DNA of 54,882 bases from positions 1 through 54,882 of the forward strand of contig JAEZKP010000063.1 of assembly GCA_023436145.1 (NCBI GenBank), read 5' to 3'. This DNA comes from Fibrobacterota bacterium (GTDB lineage: Bacteria; Fibrobacterota; Chitinivibrionia; Chitinivibrionales; Chitinispirillaceae). A program made the position numbers and the translations under genes. The notes beneath the pieces were generated by a model. That model was not told the DNA's origin and made no database searches. It worked only from the letters and a program-made list of their open reading frames with translations. Positions 7,203-15,865 of this stretch are shown piece after piece (position 1 is the first letter of the stretch; each line of letters begins with the position of its first letter).

Positions 7203-9563
7203 TCAGTCCATTTCGTATTTGTAACTGGTGTATTGATTATATTCGGTGTGCTTGTAAGGCGCTCCGTTTAATACCACTCCCATTACCCTTTTTCGCAGTC
7301 CGGGAAATTCTCTTATTTTTCTGTTAAGTTCACCAATATCTGTATGCATTGCTCTTACCACAAAGATGTACCTGTGAAACACATCTTGAATGCCAATTGC
7401 ATCGGTGGTTACCGCCACTGGTGGAGTGTCAAGAATTATCACCTCGAATTCATTGGATAGAATCTCAAGCAGTTTTCTGAAACGTTGCGAATTGAGATGT
7501 TCCGATGAGTTGACAATGGTAGAACCAGCACCAATCAGTTTGAGATACTGGATATGGGTGGATTGCAACACCGGCTGCAATAGAAGCGGACTCAGAGAAG
7601 AGCTGTCCAGAAGAATCGATGACAACCCTGGGTTTTTGGGAAGCCCGAAGTGCTGATGTTGAACCCCTCTTCGCAAATCTCCATCGATAAGCAGGGTGGA
7701 GATTTTCTGCTGTGCCAGGGTGATAGCCAGATTTGCTGCAGTAAAGGATTTGCCTTCTCCGATACCCAGACTGGTAATAAGAATGCGCTTCTTTTTAATG
7801 TCGTTAAGACCCAGAAGAATTTTTGCCCTCAGAGAGCGGAATGTCTCATCCGCAAAATTATGCGCGTAGTCCGCGGTTACCAGTTTTTCGTCCACCGAAC
7901 TTCCAAAACTGTTTGATTTGGCCCAGCTGCCCTTAACCGGAATCGACTCCAGAACCACTAGATCGGTCATGCGCCGCAAATCCTTCTCAGTTCTGGCTGT
8001 ACGATCAAAATAGTCAATCGCTACAACTGGCCCCAGTCCCATGGCTATTCCCAGGAAAAGCCCCAGTCCCACTATTACCAGAAGAGTCTTAAAATCCATC
8101 CTGGGTTCAGGAACCACCGCATGATCCACCACATACACATCTCCCACCTCCACCGTGTGCGCGATCTGTGCCTCGTTGTATCTGCTTAGCACACCTGCAA
8201 AGATCTGTGCTGCAACATCATAGTTTCGCTGCAGTTTTGAGAGGTGAAGCTCCTTTGCCGGAAGAGTGGCGATTTCTGAATTAAGTTTATTGATTCTGTT
8301 TTTATTCTGAGAGACTTTTCTGTTAAGGTCATTATGTAAAACAGCAAGAGCATTCTGAACATCACTGCCAAACACCCGGATATTCTCCATGTTTTTAAGG
8401 ATGAACATGTGATTGGGTGCGTACTGTAAAGTAAGCCGCTGATTTTCCTGCTCCAGTTTGTCCAGTTCTGCACCTAAGCCCGCTGAGGTGGCAGTCTGAA
8501 ATCTGCTGAGAAAAGAAACCATCTCATTAAGCAGTGCCAGACGGTTGGAGTCGGCCACTGATGAATACCGCTCAATCAGACTTGAGGCCTGAAATAGAGC
8601 AGATTTGAGTTCTGCTTCGGTTTCCCTTAAGTCCATAAGAGCAACCGGAGGCGCAAAGGCATCCGCCAGACCGATGGTGGGATATCTCTCCCGGTATTTA
8701 CGAACAATATGTTCCGCCTGAAGCATCTCATTGCGGGCAGTCTGCAACTGCTTTTCCAGCACCGAGAGCAGACTGGCGATTCTTTTCTGTTTTGTGGCAG
8801 TGTTTTCCGAAGCGAAATCGTCGGCAATGGTGTTAATGATGGCAGTGATCATCTCGTAGTCTTTCCCATTCATGGTAATTGCCAGCACCATACCGTCTCT
8901 GCTGGCAGTTCTGGTAACCATATTATCCACGATGTAATCGACCGCATCACGCATTCTGGTTACCGTAAAGTTTACTGTGAATGGAGAAGAGAGAAATTGT
9001 TTTGACCATTGCAGATGAAGACCTGGAATGGAGATTTTATCAATAGATGAGATCTCTGCGCTCTGAATCATTTTTTTCTGACCAGATCGGTCTGTGAAGT
9101 AAAGTCTGAAAGTCTGTCCCTTTACTTTCAATTGGTAAGAACCCGGATCAGCATCGATCTGAACCGAGATGGAGTCAAAGATCATAGAGCGGGGATATTT
9201 GGAGACACGCAGCTGCAATGCCAGCTTTCGAACCACTTTTTCCAGAAATGTCCGGCTCTTCACCAGCACAGCTTTGGCTTCCGGTCCCAAAGTAACCCTT
9301 TCATCTACAGCACTGAGCTCATCAGGATCATCAAAATGCAGAATGGCTGTGGCACTAAGCTGCGGTTTTGCCACTCCCAGTTTATTTATAGCCACAAACC
9401 AGGCTGCAGTAACGACTAAGCATGTTGGAAGAACAAACCATAGTTTACGCCAGATAAGATGAACGTAATGGTCCAATTGACGATTCATACCGGTTTGGTT
9501 CGTCCTGTCGGTTTGGGTTCTGAAGCTCACAATATACCTCGGATGTTGAAATTTGATAATCAA
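7203..9563 (-). CDS. Wzc-like polysaccharide co-polymerase / tyrosine autokinase
   Basis: A 786-residue inner-membrane protein. A Wzz-type N-terminal part has a first transmembrane helix near residues 39-57 and a long coiled periplasmic region (about 260-470) with a GNVR-like end. The second transmembrane helix is near 500-525 (LLVIVGLGLFLGIAMGLG). The cytoplasmic BY-kinase domain (about 570-770) has Walker A GIGEGKS, Walker A' LLIDGDLRRG and Walker B VIILDTPP. The C-terminus is a tyrosine cluster (EYNQYTSYKYEMD), the usual autophosphorylation site that controls chain length and export. The frame opens with TTG at 9563, four bases after the wza-like stop; ATG at 9488 (MNRQLDHYV) is a likely alternative, with AGGACG upstream. 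Confidence 0.93.
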   Translation of the reverse strand: MIIKFQHPRYIVSFRTQTDRTNQTGMNRQLDHYVHLIWRKLWFVLPTCLVVTAAWFVAINKLGVAKPQLSATAILHFDDPDELSAVDERVTLGPEAKAVLVKSRTFLEKVVRKLALQLRVSKYPRSMIFDSISVQIDADPGSYQLKVKGQTFRLYFTDRSGQKKMIQSAEISSIDKISIPGLHLQWSKQFLSSPFTVNFTVTRMRDAVDYIVDNMVTRTASRDGMVLAITMNGKDYEMITAIINTIADDFASENTATKQKRIASLLSVLEKQLQTARNEMLQAEHIVRKYRERYPTIGLADAFAPPVALMDLRETEAELKSALFQASSLIERYSSVADSNRLALLNEMVSFLSRFQTATSAGLGAELDKLEQENQRLTLQYAPNHMFILKNMENIRVFGSDVQNALAVLHNDLNRKVSQNKNRINKLNSEIATLPAKELHLSKLQRNYDVAAQIFAGVLSRYNEAQIAHTVEVGDVYVVDHAVVPEPRMDFKTLLVIVGLGLFLGIAMGLGPVVAIDYFDRTARTEKDLRRMTDLVVLESIPVKGSWAKSNSFGSSVDEKLVTADYAHNFADETFRSLRAKILLGLNDIKKKRILITSLGIGEGKSFTAANLAITLAQQKISTLLIDGDLRRGVQHQHFGLPKNPGLSSILLDSSSLSPLLLQPVLQSTHIQYLKLIGAGSTIVNSSEHLNSQRFRKLLEILSNEFEVIILDTPPVAVTTDAIGIQDVFHRYIFVVRAMHTDIGELNRKIREFPGLRKRVMGVVLNGAPYKHTEYNQYTSYKYEMD

Positions 9564-9567
9564 ACCA

Positions 9568-10218
9568 TCAATCCCTGATGGTCATGATTCCCACATAGAA
9601 AGAGAGAAAGAAGGTGGCTATAGGTAAAATGTCTCTAACCAGAACTTCCCTGAAACTTCTGTTGTCTGAGGGAGTCCAGATCTGGTCTCCTGATTTGAAA
9701 CCTATAGACTGGAGCGATTTTCCGGATTCCAGGTAGGGAATAAGGTTCTTATTGAGCACCTTGCGATCCCGCTCCCAGGTCATCTTTTTAAGCCCCCGTT
9801 CATGAACTGTTCCTCCGGCCAGAGAAATAAGATCCCACATGGAGCTGCCAGGTTCCACATAATACATCCCTGAACGGTTGAACCCCCCAAGCAGCCCCAC
9901 TCTTATCAGTGGAGTGACCTGAATCTCAGGGTAATGAAGATACTGCTCGTAGGCTTGTTTAAGAAACAGCTTGAAATCTTCAGGATTTTTGGATGTAACA
10001 TGATACTGACCAATAATCGGCAGAATAATGTTACCTTCACCATCTATGGGGTAAATACCGTTGATAAAGGAAGTACTGTCCAGTGGAACAGTGATTCTGA
10101 GACCATCCCCAGCATTAAAAAAGTGAGAGCCCTGCTGCGCACTCTGTGAAAAAACGACTACACTCAGCACCAGCAAGCACATCCCCAACCTAATCCCGCT
10201 TTTCCGGCAAGAGTTCAT
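9568..10218 (-). CDS. Wza-like outer-membrane polysaccharide export protein
   Basis: About 216 residues from the chosen ATG at 10218, which has a strong Shine-Dalgarno (GGGAGGTG) just upstream. The frame stays open to 10350, but that extension contains the sigma-54 promoter and encodes nothing signal-like. After a signal peptide (GMCLLVLSVVVFSQSAQ) comes a poly-export domain (GDGLRITVPLD, GNIILPIIGQYHV) and one SLBB-type segment (VGLLGGFNRSGMYYVEPG...LISLAGG). A C-terminal hydrophobic helix (LPIATFFLSFYVGIMTI) matches the membrane-spanning helix of Wza. I see no lipobox cysteine after the signal, and the protein is shorter than E. coli Wza. It is first in the exopolysaccharide operon, followed at 4 bp by the wzc-like gene. 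Confidence 0.88.
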   Translation of the reverse strand: MNSCRKSGIRLGMCLLVLSVVVFSQSAQQGSHFFNAGDGLRITVPLDSTSFINGIYPIDGEGNIILPIIGQYHVTSKNPEDFKLFLKQAYEQYLHYPEIQVTPLIRVGLLGGFNRSGMYYVEPGSSMWDLISLAGGTVHERGLKKMTWERDRKVLNKNLIPYLESGKSLQSIGFKSGDQIWTPSDNRSFREVLVRDILPIATFFLSFYVGIMTIRD

Positions 10219-10328
10219 TTTCACCTCCCCCCAGCAGTCTGAATACCAGCCACATGGATCAAATGTATAGAATTCATGTTTACCTCCCCGGCTGAAAGTG
10301 CCAAATACACCTTCCAGATATACAAAAC

Positions 10329-10343
10329 GCAAGAGGCATGCCA
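10329..10343 (-). promoter_or_regulatory. Predicted sigma-54 (-24/-12) promoter of the exopolysaccharide operon
   Basis: On the minus strand the sequence is TGGCATGCCTCTTGC, which fits TGGCAYRNNNNTTGC at every defined position and has the required 10-base spacing between GG and GC. Transcription would start near 10317, giving a leader of about 100 nt before the ATG at 10218. Two sigma-54 activators are encoded at the far end of the same cluster, and a perfect palindrome lies upstream, so the context supports it strongly. Confidence 0.8.
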
Positions 10344-10395
10344 GATGCAAAGGGCAAAAGGAAAATGATGATTCTGTTTTGTTATGCGCTTAGAG

Positions 10396-10412
10396 TGGCA
10401 GAGAATCTGCCA
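10396..10412. promoter_or_regulatory. Perfect 17-bp palindrome, predicted enhancer (UAS)
   Basis: TGGCAGA-GAA-TCTGCCA is a perfect inverted repeat with 7-bp arms, centred about 87 bp upstream of the predicted start of the wza-like transcript. This is the usual distance and symmetry for a dimeric Fis-type activator site. A second, weaker repeat, TGTTA-TCCG-TAACA, lies at 10424-10437, as expected if two activator dimers bind. Which activator binds is not known. Confidence 0.6.
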
Positions 10413-10502
10413 ATATCAAGGTGTGTTATCCGTAACAGAAGAAAACTTAACCGTGTAGGTTTATGTCAATTTTGAGAACCACTCTTTGCAGACAAGAGCC
10501 CC

Positions 10503-11855
10503 TCACTCCGGCTCTGCACTGCCTACCTCTATAAAACCCTCAAGTTGAGGCATTTTCTCCAGAAGTGCTTTGCAAGCCGCACCAAGGTGCTCAGCGTACC
10601 GGAAGTGCGCCCCCAGCCCTGTCCTTAACTCTATTTCATATATAAATTTGTCCAGATGTGTCGAATGTTCAAATGGCACCTGTGTTCCAAGTAACAGTCC
10701 ATACACATAAGCCACAGCTTCCCCGGTCGATACTATCCGCCTGAGAAAGTCCGCCTTCTTTTCCATCAACTCACCCAACCGGTGGTGATTTACCCCTGCA
10801 GGAATGTAAAAACCATCAGGAGTAAGCGGAGTAAAGCGGTATCCGCTACGGTGCCGGTTCAAATCCCGTAACTCCGCAATAGCCAGATTGTTCCAGGCTG
10901 CCCTCACAGTTACTCTTCTAACCGATGTGCCAGAGGTACTGTAACGGTTTACTTTCCCATGAAAAGAGCTCTCTATATTTTTAATCTGCGGCAAAAAAGA
11001 GGGGAATCGGTCATTTACCTCCACCCAAACCTCATCGCTTAGCAAAGAAGTCCCCACCCCCTGCTTCTGAATTTTGTCAATCGCATAAGAAAAAACCTGC
11101 TGCGCCTGAAACCTGCTGGCCTCATCAGCATAACTGTGCCGGCTTAATCTGGGAGCAAATTTTGAAAGCTCGTTGCGAAGCCCTTCCGCACACTCTTTGG
11201 CCTCCGGAAGAGGCAATGAGTCCAGCTGTTTTATTGTTTCACTCCAGACCCGCGCAGTCATCACCAATGCAACATTGGTCCTGGTGGCAAAGGGAATGAA
11301 GTATCTGGAACGGTCAAGCGCATAGTTTTTCCTCAGCCTCTCCACCACCTTGTCTGATGCCCCTTTTGGTATTCTGACAACCGAAATATCCTGCTGTGCT
11401 GCCTGGTCAAGTTCCCGGTAAACTTCATGATAAATATCAAAAGAAAGCTCCATGAGCTCCTGCCACTGCCCTCTAAGTTGCACCGGTATCCCGGTCTGCT
11501 CAGCTGAAGGTAAATTGGTTTTGTCCAGTTTTATATAACGGGTACTGGATTCCTGACCATCACAGAGTTGCGCCAGCTCAAAGAGCTTGTAAGCCAGAAA
11601 CATGGAACAACCATCAATCACCATGGCGATTCCACCGGTCATTCCAGCAATCGAAGCATGCCCGTAATCCACAAATTTAAAAATGGCATCCACCGACTTG
11701 TCCGGATCTTTCCAGTCTATAGTAGAAAGAATGGAATCTATACCCTTGTTGGAACGGGAATAACGGGCAAGAGTGCTGGCCAGAAGCTCTGGTGTAACAG
11801 CGGGATTATCCCTGGCTGTGGGTGGGGGACAAATGGCGATTCCCTGGATTTTCAT
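10503..11855 (-). CDS. Two-domain ThyX-superfamily protein (thymidylate synthase-like)
   Basis: A 450-residue protein built of two ThyX-like halves. The N-terminal half (about 1-245) follows the ThyX fold order: DYGHASIAG, a motif-helix segment ending QESSTRY (101-107), then RSRYFIPFATRTNVALVMTARVW. The C-terminal half (about 300-450) repeats it: LRDLNRHRSGYRFTPL (329-344), then LLLGTQVPFEHSTHLDKFIYEIELR and a final helix. The ThyX signature RHRxxSxxExSxRY is divided: the first half keeps only the S-x-RY end, the second keeps RHR. Single-domain ThyX makes dTMP from dUMP with FAD and methylene-tetrahydrofolate; whether this form does so is not shown by sequence. The gene starts 33 bp beyond the ahcY terminator. 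The Shine-Dalgarno is GGAAGG. Confidence 0.75.
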   Translation of the reverse strand: MKIQGIAICPPPTARDNPAVTPELLASTLARYSRSNKGIDSILSTIDWKDPDKSVDAIFKFVDYGHASIAGMTGGIAMVIDGCSMFLAYKLFELAQLCDGQESSTRYIKLDKTNLPSAEQTGIPVQLRGQWQELMELSFDIYHEVYRELDQAAQQDISVVRIPKGASDKVVERLRKNYALDRSRYFIPFATRTNVALVMTARVWSETIKQLDSLPLPEAKECAEGLRNELSKFAPRLSRHSYADEASRFQAQQVFSYAIDKIQKQGVGTSLLSDEVWVEVNDRFPSFLPQIKNIESSFHGKVNRYSTSGTSVRRVTVRAAWNNLAIAELRDLNRHRSGYRFTPLTPDGFYIPAGVNHHRLGELMEKKADFLRRIVSTGEAVAYVYGLLLGTQVPFEHSTHLDKFIYEIELRTGLGAHFRYAEHLGAACKALLEKMPQLEGFIEVGSAEPE

Positions 11856-11887
11856 TAAAACCTTCCTTCAGACTTTTTAGCAGCAGC

Positions 11888-11930
11888 AAAAAAAAGGGCC
11901 GTTTCTTCCAGAACCGAAAGAAACGACCCC
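11888..11930 (-). terminator. Rho-independent terminator of ahcY
   Basis: The minus strand reads GGGGTCGTTTCTT, a 10-nt loop, AAGAAACGGCCC and then eight Ts. The long stem contains one G-T pair. It lies 14 bp after the ahcY stop and only about 33 bp before the thyX-like start, so the downstream gene depends on read-through or on a promoter buried in the terminator region. Confidence 0.88.
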
Positions 11931-11943
11931 AAGAATAGAGCGA

Positions 11944-13374
11944 TTAGTAACGGTAATGTTCAGGCTTGTAGGGACCCTCAACCGGAACACCAAGATAGTC
12001 AGCCTGTTTGCTGGTCAGTCTGGTCAGTTTAGCCCCGATCTTTTCCAGGTGCAGTCTTGCCACTTCCTCGTCAAGTTTTTTGGAAAGACGGTACACACCG
12101 GCTTTGTAATTATCACGATTCTGCCACAGATCAATCTGGGCCAGAGTCTGATTAGCAAAGGAATTTGACATGACAAAAGATGGGTGTCCGGTTGCACAAC
12201 CCAGATTTACCAACCTACCCTCTGCCAACAGGAAGATAGCGTGACCATCAGGGAAAATGAATTTATCTACCTGAGGTTTAATGTTAACTTTTTTAATCCC
12301 GGGTATTTTCTCCAAAGCCGCTACCTGAATCTCATTATCAAAATGTCCGATATTACAAACGATAGCCTGGTCTTTCATTGCCGCCATATGTTCTGCTGTG
12401 ATAATATCGATATTACCGGTGGTGGTTACATAAATATCGGCCTTGCCCAGAGTTTCCTCGACTGTAGTTACCTCATAACCGGCCATGGCAGCCTGTAAAG
12501 CGCAGATAGGATCGACTTCGGTTACAATCACTCTTGCACCAAAGCCACTCATAGACTGAGCACATCCTTTTCCCACATCTCCAAAGCCACAAACTACTGC
12601 AACTTTCCCTGCAATCATTACGTCTGTGGCCCGTTTTATTCCATCTGCCAGAGATTCCCTGCAGCCATACAGGTTATCGAATTTGGATTTGGTAACCGAG
12701 TCATTAACATTTATCGCTGGTACCAGAAGCGTTCCCTGTTCCATCATCTGATAAAGACGGTGCACTCCGGTTGTGGTTTCTTCAGAAACACCCTTCCACT
12801 CTTTTACCACTTTATGCCAGAACTGATTGTCTTTCTGATAAACTGCTTTCAGCACTTTTTTAAGGGAGATTTCATCCTGACTCTCTGATGGTGAATCGAC
12901 CCATTTATCCCCGTTTTCCAACTGAAAACCTTTATGTATAAGCAATGTGGCATCACCACCGTCATCCACAATCAGCTGAGGACCCTTTCCTTCGCCAAAA
13001 TTAAGTGCCTGAAAGGTCAATGCCCAGTAATCATCCAGAGTTTCCCCTTTCCAGGCAAACACAGGAACGCCAGCTTTGGCAATTGCTGCTGCAGCATGAT
13101 CCTGAGTAGAGAAAATATTACATGATGCCCAGCGAACCTGAGCACCCAGCTTAACCAGTGTTTCGATAAGAACTGCGGTTTGGATGGTCATGTGCAATGA
13201 ACCGGTGATACGTACACCGCTCAGTGGCTTCATAGCGGCATATTTTTCTCTGATAGCCATTAGCCCAGGCATCTCTTTTTCAGCTATCTCAATTTCTTTT
13301 CGTCCCCAGTCTGCAAGCCCCATATCAGCTACCATGTGCGGAATTTGGGACCAGATCTCTACATGTGGTGCCAT
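11944..13374 (-). CDS. ahcY: Adenosylhomocysteinase (S-adenosyl-L-homocysteine hydrolase)
   Basis: A 476-residue cytosolic NAD-dependent enzyme that splits S-adenosylhomocysteine into adenosine and homocysteine, clearing the product inhibitor of methyltransferases. Diagnostic segments are SGVRITGSLHMTIQTAVLIETL and WASCNIFSTQDHAAAA near the N-terminus, the NAD-binding CGFGDVGKGCAQSMSGFGARV near 260, HPSFVMSNSFANQTLAQI near 415, and the conserved C-terminal lysine/tyrosine tail YKPEHYRY. The start ATG has AAGGAGGG close upstream. I looked for a SAH riboswitch in the 183-bp leader and did not see its consensus. A clear intrinsic terminator follows. Confidence 0.97.
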   Translation of the reverse strand: MAPHVEIWSQIPHMVADMGLADWGRKEIEIAEKEMPGLMAIREKYAAMKPLSGVRITGSLHMTIQTAVLIETLVKLGAQVRWASCNIFSTQDHAAAAIAKAGVPVFAWKGETLDDYWALTFQALNFGEGKGPQLIVDDGGDATLLIHKGFQLENGDKWVDSPSESQDEISLKKVLKAVYQKDNQFWHKVVKEWKGVSEETTTGVHRLYQMMEQGTLLVPAINVNDSVTKSKFDNLYGCRESLADGIKRATDVMIAGKVAVVCGFGDVGKGCAQSMSGFGARVIVTEVDPICALQAAMAGYEVTTVEETLGKADIYVTTTGNIDIITAEHMAAMKDQAIVCNIGHFDNEIQVAALEKIPGIKKVNIKPQVDKFIFPDGHAIFLLAEGRLVNLGCATGHPSFVMSNSFANQTLAQIDLWQNRDNYKAGVYRLSKKLDEEVARLHLEKIGAKLTRLTSKQADYLGVPVEGPYKPEHYRY

Positions 13375-13557
13375 GCACCCTCCTTATTATGAATTTTTGT
13401 TGATTGAATTTCTTTTTACTGGACTGAATCTTTAAAAAATACAACCGTGGCTACCCCGCTGAAAACCCCAATCATCAATTAATTTATAACAACCGATCAC
13501 CAGCTTCCATTATCGGGTCACATTGGATACAGAAAATGCATATATTACTTTATAAGT

Positions 13558-14385
13558 ATGAAAAACTTTACCATGGCCCTGATACAGATTACCCCTACAT
13601 TTAATAAAGAGGCCAACATCGAACATGCCATTGCTATGGTGGAAGAGGCTGCTTCAAAGGGAGCTTTACTGGTTTGTTTGCCGGAAATGTTTTATTATCC
13701 ATTTCAGATTCAGGGAATCGGTAAGATTGCAGCAGATGAAAGCGGGACCGTTTCTCTTCTGGGATCCACTGCAAAAAGACTGGGTATTTACCTCTGTACC
13801 GGGTCTATGGCATACCGGGAAAACGGTTCTGTGTTTAACCGTTCCTATCTGTTAGATCCTCAGGGCAAAATATTATTAAAGTACGATAAAAGTCATCTTT
13901 TCGATGTGGATTTTAAAGGACTGCAGATTCGTGAATCATCGGTCTTTACTCCTGGAAACAAACTGGCTGCAGTAGAAACCGAGCTGGGTAAAATTGCTGT
14001 TCTTATCTGCTATGACATCCGTTTTCCCGAGCTGTTACGTAACCGCAAACTTCTGGGTATAGATCTTCTGCTTCTGCCAGCAGTATTCAATAATATTACC
14101 GGACCGGCGCACTGGCATGTGATGATGAGAGCCAGAGCTATTGAAAATCAGATTTTTGTGGCTGCAGTTTCTCAGGGAGAAAACAGCAAATCACTCTATA
14201 AAGCTTATGGCCATTCAATGGTAGTCTCGCCTTGGGGAGATATTCTGGCTGAAGCCGACGAAAAGGAACAGATAGTCTATACTGAATGTAAAGCAGAGTT
14301 GATCCAGCAGGTCAGGGGTAGATTGCCGCTGCTTCAACAAAGAAGAATTTCACTTTACCAGGATGATGGCAGTGATTTTGAATAA
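13558..14385 (+). CDS. Carbon-nitrogen hydrolase, omega-amidase (Nit2/YafV)-like
   Basis: A 275-residue single-domain member of the nitrilase superfamily. The catalytic triad is visible: Glu43 (CLPEMFYYP), Lys111 (KYDKSHLFD) and Cys151 (LICYDIRFPELLR). The R-F-P-E-L context after the cysteine and the short length fit the omega-amidase branch, which hydrolyses alpha-ketoglutaramate or alpha-ketosuccinamate. Substrate assignment is by family resemblance only. It is divergent from ahcY, which fits a methionine-cycle/transamination link (inference), and is followed at 37 bp by the pspC-like gene. Confidence 0.85.
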   Translation: MKNFTMALIQITPTFNKEANIEHAIAMVEEAASKGALLVCLPEMFYYPFQIQGIGKIAADESGTVSLLGSTAKRLGIYLCTGSMAYRENGSVFNRSYLLDPQGKILLKYDKSHLFDVDFKGLQIRESSVFTPGNKLAAVETELGKIAVLICYDIRFPELLRNRKLLGIDLLLLPAVFNNITGPAHWHVMMRARAIENQIFVAAVSQGENSKSLYKAYGHSMVVSPWGDILAEADEKEQIVYTECKAELIQQVRGRLPLLQQRRISLYQDDGSDFE

Positions 14386-14422
14386 CAAATTAAAAGAAGT
14401 CAACCAAGCTCAGGAGGTTAAA

Positions 14423-14641
14423 ATGAAGTTGTACAGGATGGAAAATGGAAAGAAGATAGCCGGAATATGTGCAGGCATCGCTGACAGCTACAAAATGGAT
14501 GTGACTTTGATCAGGCTCATTTTCATATTTGCAACCGTGCTCACAGGAATTTGGCCCGGAGTAGTAACCTATCTTGCTGCCTGGTATCTGCTTCCGGAAA
14601 AGGAAACATACGAAGAAACAAACAAATCCACAGAAGGATAA
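14423..14641 (+). CDS. PspC-domain small membrane protein
   Basis: A 72-residue protein from the ATG at 14423, chosen because CAGGAGGT lies just upstream; the frame is open from 14363 but overlaps the preceding gene. It is a PspC domain almost end to end: LYRMENGKKIAGICAGIADSYKMDVTLIRLIFIFATVLTG, then a second hydrophobic stretch and PEK. PspC proteins are inner-membrane components of envelope-stress responses, but no other psp gene is present here, so a specific role cannot be assigned. Confidence 0.85.
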   Translation: MKLYRMENGKKIAGICAGIADSYKMDVTLIRLIFIFATVLTGIWPGVVTYLAAWYLLPEKETYEETNKSTEG

Positions 14642-14710
14642 AAATCACTCCATCAAACCGGGGCTGCTCTCAAGGCAGAAAACCTGCAGGAATACTGCAT
14701 AATAACTCTT

Positions 14711-15724
14711 ATGATCGAAATTCGACCTTTCTTAGTTTTGCTCATCTGCCTTATTGGCTCCTTTTTCTTTTCCGGCTCAGAATCGGGTTTTGTTTCCTGG
14801 AATCCTATTAAAGTCAGACATAAAGCCGAATCTGGAGATTTTTTCGCCCGGTGGGCACTTTATTTGATGAATCATAAAGATCGCCTTCTCTCCACCATAC
14901 TCATTTTAAACAATGTCTGTAATATTGGCGCAACATTGTCGTTCTTAATGGTCTATAACATTATAGATCAACATGTCTTTTTGGATCTTGCACAAATTCC
15001 CTCCCCGGAATCATGGTTTCTCACTCCTTGTCTGGTTTTATTTGGTGAAATACTGCCTAAGTCACTTTTCCGGATATATCCTTTCAGATTAACCTTGAAA
15101 GCTATTCCAGCCTTGATGATCTGTTATTTTTTTACTCTTCCTTTTACCTGGCTTTTTTCCAAATTTGTAGACCTGTTCAGAAAAGAACCTCCGGGTTTTG
15201 AAGAATCCTTTAAGGCAAAGGTACGGGAGGAGATGGTATTGGTGGCTCTTGAAGGCTCAAAACGGGGTACTCTCATGGAGTCTGCAGATATTCTTATAAA
15301 TAATGTTCTTCAATTGAAGGATAAAACGATCAAAGATATCATAACTGGAATATCTGAATTTAAAAAAAGACAACAAGTATTCACCAGTAATCAGGCTTTG
15401 AGCTCGGTAATCAAAAAGATTCCTAATTCAGATGAGATACTGGTTTTTGATGAACAGGCAACTAATCCTGTTGGAACTGTTTCTATTATAGATATCGCTA
15501 TAGAAGGAAATAAAAAAAGATTTCTCTCCGAATTAATGAAACCGGTAAGAAAAATTGAGGTAGGCCAGTCATTACTCTCTATGCTGCAGAGTATCCAACC
15601 AGATTCGACAGAATTTTATCTGGCTATGGATAACGAAAAAGCTGTGGGAATCGTAGCAAAAAGCCGCCTTTACCAGCAGATTTTCGGCAGCATCGATTCG
15701 GCTCTGTATCAGAAGAAAACATAA
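14711..15724 (+). CDS. CNNM/HlyC-CorC-type transporter (DUF21 domain)
   Basis: A 337-residue membrane protein with an N-terminal DUF21 transmembrane domain (about 1-185). It contains the family's FFSGSESGFVSWNP entry motif (canonical FSGSETALFS), LSTILILNNVCNIGAT and LVLFGEILPKSLFR (canonical GEIxPK). Two weakly conserved CBS-like repeats follow (about 205-325), with DKTIKDIITGISEF marking the start of the pair. There is no C-terminal CorC/HlyC domain, so it is shorter than typical family members of more than 400 residues. Such proteins are linked to magnesium or cobalt transport. The Shine-Dalgarno is weak. Confidence 0.82.
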   Translation: MIEIRPFLVLLICLIGSFFFSGSESGFVSWNPIKVRHKAESGDFFARWALYLMNHKDRLLSTILILNNVCNIGATLSFLMVYNIIDQHVFLDLAQIPSPESWFLTPCLVLFGEILPKSLFRIYPFRLTLKAIPALMICYFFTLPFTWLFSKFVDLFRKEPPGFEESFKAKVREEMVLVALEGSKRGTLMESADILINNVLQLKDKTIKDIITGISEFKKRQQVFTSNQALSSVIKKIPNSDEILVFDEQATNPVGTVSIIDIAIEGNKKRFLSELMKPVRKIEVGQSLLSMLQSIQPDSTEFYLAMDNEKAVGIVAKSRLYQQIFGSIDSALYQKKT

Positions 15725-15865
15725 CCTTAGCACCTTTTAGTAGCACAAATTAAATTAAATGATGTTTTTCTCTGATTTAAACGTATAATTAGGGTTGAAA
15801 ATATAAGTTTAGGGTATTACAATTTTATTGTAAGTCCTTTTTTAATTTCAGGAGACATAATTCGC

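Noticed and set aside
13375..13557. Possible SAH or SAM riboswitch before ahcY
   Set aside because: No match to the SAH riboswitch core and no convincing pairing on the minus strand.
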